37,675 nucleotides of DNA from Streptococcus thoraltensis DSM 12221 (GTDB lineage: Bacteria > Bacillota > Bacilli > Lactobacillales > Streptococcaceae): NCBI RefSeq assembly GCF_000380145.1, contig NZ_KB904595.1, forward strand, positions 1 to 37,675, in the 5' to 3' direction. The translations under genes were made by a program, and so were the position numbers. Positions 35,020-37,675 of the stretch are shown here, piece by piece. The notes below the pieces were generated by a model. That model had not been told where the DNA came from. It saw only the letters and a list, made by a program, of their open reading frames with translations, and did no database searches. Numbering within the stretch: the first letter of the stretch is position 1; each line of letters begins with the position of its first letter.

Positions 35020-35787
35020 CTAGGAAAAGCGCCCTTTAGCAAATTCCAAGGCGATATAGGCAATCCTGTCCTTAGTTACAAGATCAGCGTTGTTACCAAG
35101 TGTTCTTTCATCCCAAACTTCAGCATCTAGATTATCAGCTGAGTAGAAAAACTGGAAGTGATTGATGCTTCGAAAGTCGGCTAAAGCCGCAATGGCAGAG
35201 CATTCCATGTCAACACAGACCGCCCCTTGGGCTTTTCGCCTAGCCATCTTGTCAGACGTTTCCCGATAAATACCATCCGTAGTCCAAACCTTACCTTCTG
35301 TGTAAGAAACCTTTTGAGCAGCTAGGAATTTTTTAAAATCCTCGTGGAAATCCTGATTAACAGCAATCTCATCGCTAGGTGGCGCATAATGAAAACTAGT
35401 GCCCTCATCACGAAGCGCAACTGTAGGGATGATGATGGAAGTCTCTTGAATCGCACGATCAAGAACCCCGCAAGTTCCAAACACCACTAGATTTTTCATG
35501 CCCATAACGATTAAATCTTCAAGAATTGCTACACAGGCTGCAGCGCCAACATAAGCGTTAAAAAAACCAAGTTTTTGACCATTAAAATCAACTTCATAAA
35601 TAGGGATATCCAGATTAGCCACACTAGTTGATGCTATCTGGCGATGCGGTAGCTCGTTTAATATCCGTTCAAAAGTTAGTCTGGCAAAGCAAGTCACCAC
35701 CGTCTCAGGAAAGCCCTCAACAGGCTCCAGCAGCATGTCTGGATTAATGATAGCAGTTTGATTAGTGTCGAATTCTTCTAGTAACAT
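35020..35787 (-). CDS. Nucleoside phosphorylase (PNP_UDP_1 family, uridine-phosphorylase-like)
   Basis: 255 residues from ATG 35787, which has GAGGAGG six bases upstream; the frame is open 15 codons further up without a site. The family fold shows VVFGTCGVLDRAIQETSIIIPTVALRDEGTSFHY and the nucleoside-binding VCVDMECSAIAALADF with the ME pair. The enzyme splits a nucleoside with phosphate into base and pentose 1-phosphate for salvage. Uridine is the likeliest substrate by resemblance, but a purine nucleoside cannot be excluded. It is monocistronic. Confidence 0.83.
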   Translation of the reverse strand: MLLEEFDTNQTAIINPDMLLEPVEGFPETVVTCFARLTFERILNELPHRQIASTSVANLDIPIYEVDFNGQKLGFFNAYVGAAACVAILEDLIVMGMKNLVVFGTCGVLDRAIQETSIIIPTVALRDEGTSFHYAPPSDEIAVNQDFHEDFKKFLAAQKVSYTEGKVWTTDGIYRETSDKMARRKAQGAVCVDMECSAIAALADFRSINHFQFFYSADNLDAEVWDERTLGNNADLVTKDRIAYIALEFAKGRFS

Positions 35788-35832
35788 AAGCGACCTCCTC
35801 AATACTTTTTGATTATCATAAACTATACACAT

Positions 35833-35986
35833 AAACTCTTATAAATGCAATGTATCACACAAAATAAACGGCTGCCTTTTTCTCACAAACACACATCAGG
35901 TATCAGAATGCAGACAAAACCTCTAAACGATAGCGAAATGAAATGCAAGACTTGCTTGTCGATAAAAAATCTTAAGGATGTTGATT
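35833..35986. other. Gene-free stretch upstream of the phosphorylase gene
   Basis: The promoter of the gene ending at 35020 must lie here, but no strong hexamer pair stands out. CTAAACGATAGCGAAATGAAA near 35922-35942 is a partial copy of a sequence on the opposite strand near 31040. Confidence 0.3.
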
Positions 35987-36110
35987 TATAGTCTTTTGAA
36001 ATATCTGTGGTACACCGCCACTTTCGACTTGCGACACCGATGTAGATAGAACTGAAAGTCATCAAATCAAGTCATTGATGTCTGAATGTGAATTTCGAAA
36101 GTATGAGGTA
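35987..36110 (-). repeat. Degenerate MITE/BOX copy G1
   Basis: It begins TATAGTCTTTTGAA and continues ACCGCCACTTTCGACTTGCG. BOX-like sequence follows (GTAGATAGAACTGAAAGTCA, then TCAAATCAAGTCA), up to AATTTCGAAAGTATGAG. The right terminal repeat is missing. It is directly followed by copy G2 in the same orientation. Confidence 0.6.
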
Positions 36111-36129
36111 ATAGTTTATAGATTATTGA

Positions 36130-36235
36130 TATAGTCTTTTGAATTAACTTTGATACATCGTCACTTTCGACTTGCCGTACTCAAGTACTGTCCGCGTCTT
36201 AGTTCCTTGTCTGAAAGTTAATTCATTTGACTATA
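36130..36235 (-). repeat. MITE copy G2, complete short form
   Basis: 106 bp with the best preserved ends: TATAGTCTTTTGAATTAAC (36130-36148) and GTTAATTCATTTGACTATA (36217-36235). The centre is GCCGTACTCAAGTACTGTCC, containing the palindrome GTACTCAAGTAC with one mismatch. There is no BOX insert. Confidence 0.85.
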
Positions 36236-36242
36236 GTATGAA

Positions 36243-36270
36243 AAATCCCCAATCAAGCGATTAGGGATTT
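36243..36270 (-). terminator. Terminator of dnaJ
   Basis: AAATCCC and GGGATTT flank an inner AATC/GATT pair. On the minus strand TTTTTC follows. It starts about 5 bases after the dnaJ stop codon. Confidence 0.75.
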
Positions 36271-36274
36271 ATTT

Positions 36275-37417
36275 TTATAAATCATCAATAGCATCTTTGA
36301 CTTTATCAAAGAACCCTTTTTTCTTTTGTGGTTGGACACTCTCACCGCTGGCGCTAGCAAAAGCCTGTAGCGCTTCTTTTTGCGCATCGTTCAACTTCGT
36401 TGGCGTTACGATATTGATGGTCACGTGTTGATCACCTTGACCATTACCACGAAGGCGTGGCGCACCTTTTCCTTTCAAGCGGAAGGTTTTACCAGTTTGT
36501 GTCCCGGCTGGGATGGTTAATTCTACGTCACCATGAACGGTTGGAATATCAACAACATCACCTAGCGCAGCTTGGACAAAGCTGACATCCATGTTGTAGT
36601 AAATGGTTGCCCCTTCGCGTTCGAACTTATCGCTCTTCATCACATTAATGATAACGAAAAGATCTCCGTAAGGACCCCCATTATGACCAGCTTCCCCCTG
36701 ACCTTGCAGACGGATTTGTTGACCAGTTTCAACACCTGCAGGGATTTTTACGTCAACTTTGTGATTTTCTTTTTCATGGCCTGTACCATGGCAAGTCTGA
36801 CACGGATCTTTAATTTCTTGACCCGTTCCATGACAGACGTCACAAGTGGCTTGATGACGCATCATTCCAAGCGGTGTTTGTCTGTCTACATTGATAAAAC
36901 CTTGCCCATGACAGCGTCCACAGGTAACAGGATGACTACCTGGTTTGGCACCATTTCCTCCACAAGTATGACAAGTAGTTTCACGGCTATAAGTAACCTC
37001 TTTTTCCGCACCAAAAATAGCTTCTTCAAACTTGAGGTTAACACGGTATTGTAAATCATCCCCTTGGCGAGGAGCGTTTGGATTGCGGCGAGCACTGCCA
37101 CCTCCAAAGAAACTTGAGAAGATGTCTTCAAAACCACCAAAACCGCCAGCGCCCTCAAAGCCACCAAAACCGCCAGCGCCGCCACCAAAGCCACTCTGTG
37201 CCCCAGCAGCACCGTATTGGTCATAAGCAGCACGTTTTTGACTATCACTTAGGGTTTCATAAGCCTCTTGGACATCCTTATATTTTTGTTCAGCGCCAGC
37301 TTCCTTATTGATGTCTGGATGATATTTTTTAGACATCTTACGATAAGCTTTTTTAATCTCGTCTTGCGAGGCATCCTTCGAAACCCCCAGACGATCGTAG
37401 AATTCTGTATTGTTCAT
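36275..37417 (-). CDS. dnaJ: Chaperone protein DnaJ
   Basis: 380 residues. J domain (1-68) with the HPD triad at 33-35, then a Gly/Phe-rich segment to about 115. Four CxxCxGxG zinc repeats follow: [24 protein letters not shown] and CQTCHGTG. The C-terminal peptide-binding and dimerisation domains complete it. It hands unfolded clients to DnaK and stimulates its ATPase. The initiation region is unusual: no clear Shine-Dalgarno, and the bases before the ATG (GGGCTTGGTATCTTAA) are the end of a structured repeat whose own unit start also reads AAATGAAC. Confidence 0.97.
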   Translation of the reverse strand: MNNTEFYDRLGVSKDASQDEIKKAYRKMSKKYHPDINKEAGAEQKYKDVQEAYETLSDSQKRAAYDQYGAAGAQSGFGGGAGGFGGFEGAGGFGGFEDIFSSFFGGGSARRNPNAPRQGDDLQYRVNLKFEEAIFGAEKEVTYSRETTCHTCGGNGAKPGSHPVTCGRCHGQGFINVDRQTPLGMMRHQATCDVCHGTGQEIKDPCQTCHGTGHEKENHKVDVKIPAGVETGQQIRLQGQGEAGHNGGPYGDLFVIINVMKSDKFEREGATIYYNMDVSFVQAALGDVVDIPTVHGDVELTIPAGTQTGKTFRLKGKGAPRLRGNGQGDQHVTINIVTPTKLNDAQKEALQAFASASGESVQPQKKKGFFDKVKDAIDDL

Positions 37418-37418
37418 T

Positions 37419-37527
37419 TAAGATACCAAGCCCGTAAACGGCAAAGTCAAATAGCAAATGTGACGAAGACGCTTGCCTCTAGGAAACATTTGTCTTTTTG
37501 ACACAGACGTTAGGGCGGGTTCATTTA
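37419..37527 (-). repeat. Tandem structured RNA unit 1 in the dnaJ leader
   Basis: 109 bases, about 75% identical at its ends to unit 2. Shared ends on the minus strand are TAAATGAACCCGCCCTAA and GGGCTTGGTATCTTA. Nested stems: GTCAAA (37446-37451) with TTTGAC (37497-37502), and CAAATGT (37455-37461) with ACATTTG (37486-37492). GCCC and GGGC near the ends can also pair. The unit runs into the dnaJ start codon. Confidence 0.7.
37510..37524 (-). other. Four-codon ORF (Met-Asn-Pro-Pro) in unit 1
   Basis: ATG AAC CCG CCC TAA at the start of the unit on the dnaJ strand. An identical ORF begins unit 2. No strong ribosome site precedes it, so translation is uncertain. A diproline before a stop codon is a known difficult context for ribosomes. 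Confidence 0.35.
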
Positions 37528-37530
37528 TAG

Positions 37531-37639
37531 TAAGATACCAAGCCCGTAAAAAGCAAAGTGAAAATAGGAAATCAGCAGAGAATCCTGATTTTCGAGACGA
37601 TTTATCTTTTTCACACAGCTTTTAGGGCGGGTTCATTTA
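37531..37639 (-). repeat. Tandem structured RNA unit 2 in the dnaJ leader
   Basis: 109 bases, same ends as unit 1, offset by 112. Its stems occupy the same places but with changed bases that keep the pairing: GTGAAAA (37558-37564) with TTTTCAC (37608-37614), and GAAATCA (37568-37574) with TGATTTTC (37586-37593). The loop sequences differ freely between units. Confidence 0.7.
37622..37636 (-). other. Four-codon ORF (Met-Asn-Pro-Pro) in unit 2
   Basis: Identical ATG AAC CCG CCC TAA. Upstream on the minus strand an AAAGGA lies about 17 bases before the ATG, further than usual. The remaining bases to the window end (37640-37675) hold no gene that can be identified; dnaK would be expected beyond. 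Confidence 0.35.
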
Positions 37640-37675
37640 CTTAAACCATATATCCTTTCTTATAAAATATTGGAA

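Noticed and set aside
35883..36065. 60-codon ORF across MITE copy G1
   Set aside because: It is repeat sequence read by chance; no start site and no homology recognised.
1..37675. tRNA, rRNA, CRISPR array or prophage
   Set aside because: No cloverleaf-like clusters, no regularly spaced identical short repeats and no phage structural genes were seen; the 109-base tandem units near dnaJ are only two and too long for CRISPR.

Overview
The window is a low-GC Gram-positive chromosome segment from a Streptococcus. The evidence is gene content and order: tatD-rnmV-ksgA-rsgA-rpe-thiN-rmuC-yhaM-purR in one direction, argG-argH-rnpA-yidC-jag-rpmH, truA-thiD-ECF transporter, trigger factor and dnaJ. 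It also carries two SEC10/PgrA-type surface proteins and BOX-like small repeats. Species cannot be fixed from sequence alone; a pyogenic, mutans or bovis-group streptococcus would fit.

Layout. 1-350: end of an IS1182-type transposase and an ISL3-like IS end. 350-14,000 (minus strand): a surface protein without a sortase motif, then the tatD...purR housekeeping block. Accessory genes interrupt the block: a cystine-type binding lipoprotein with a CmbR-type operator, a short VIT-family membrane protein, and an Abi_C abortive-infection gene fused into the rnmV-ksgA junction. A GC-rich structured RNA candidate lies between tatD and rnmV. 14,400-17,500: an LPETG surface protein diverging from a tiny HTH regulator, with a perfect 30-bp palindrome over the surface-protein promoter. 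17,750-20,300: ruvB and a MATE exporter. 20,450-22,260: two ~210-bp inverted mobile repeats enclose rpmH and a LytTR/DUF3021 regulatory pair that has a direct-repeat operator. 22,240-27,140: jag, yidC, rnpA, argH, argG. 27,300-28,330: nested repeats, including a deleted IS982-family element with intact ends and target duplication. 28,400-34,150: tig, an MscS channel, a UPF0340 gene, ECF S component, thiD and truA. 34,400-37,675: more repeats, a membrane protein, a nucleoside phosphorylase and dnaJ. Just upstream of dnaJ are two tandem 109-bp units with compensatory stems and a repeated four-codon ORF.

The housekeeping genes cover RNA maturation and ribosome assembly (rnmV, ksgA, rsgA, rnpA, yhaM, rpmH, truA), membrane insertion and protein folding (yidC, jag, tig, dnaJ), DNA repair (ruvB, rmuC), cofactors (thiN, thiD, ECF) and arginine synthesis. 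The most unusual signals are the dnaJ-leader tandem RNA, the Abi gene whose -1 frame ends like an SSB tail, the composite MITE/BOX repeats (one of which supplies the jag stop codon), and the operators inferred for purR, the cystine-type lipoprotein, the LytTR pair and the surface protein.
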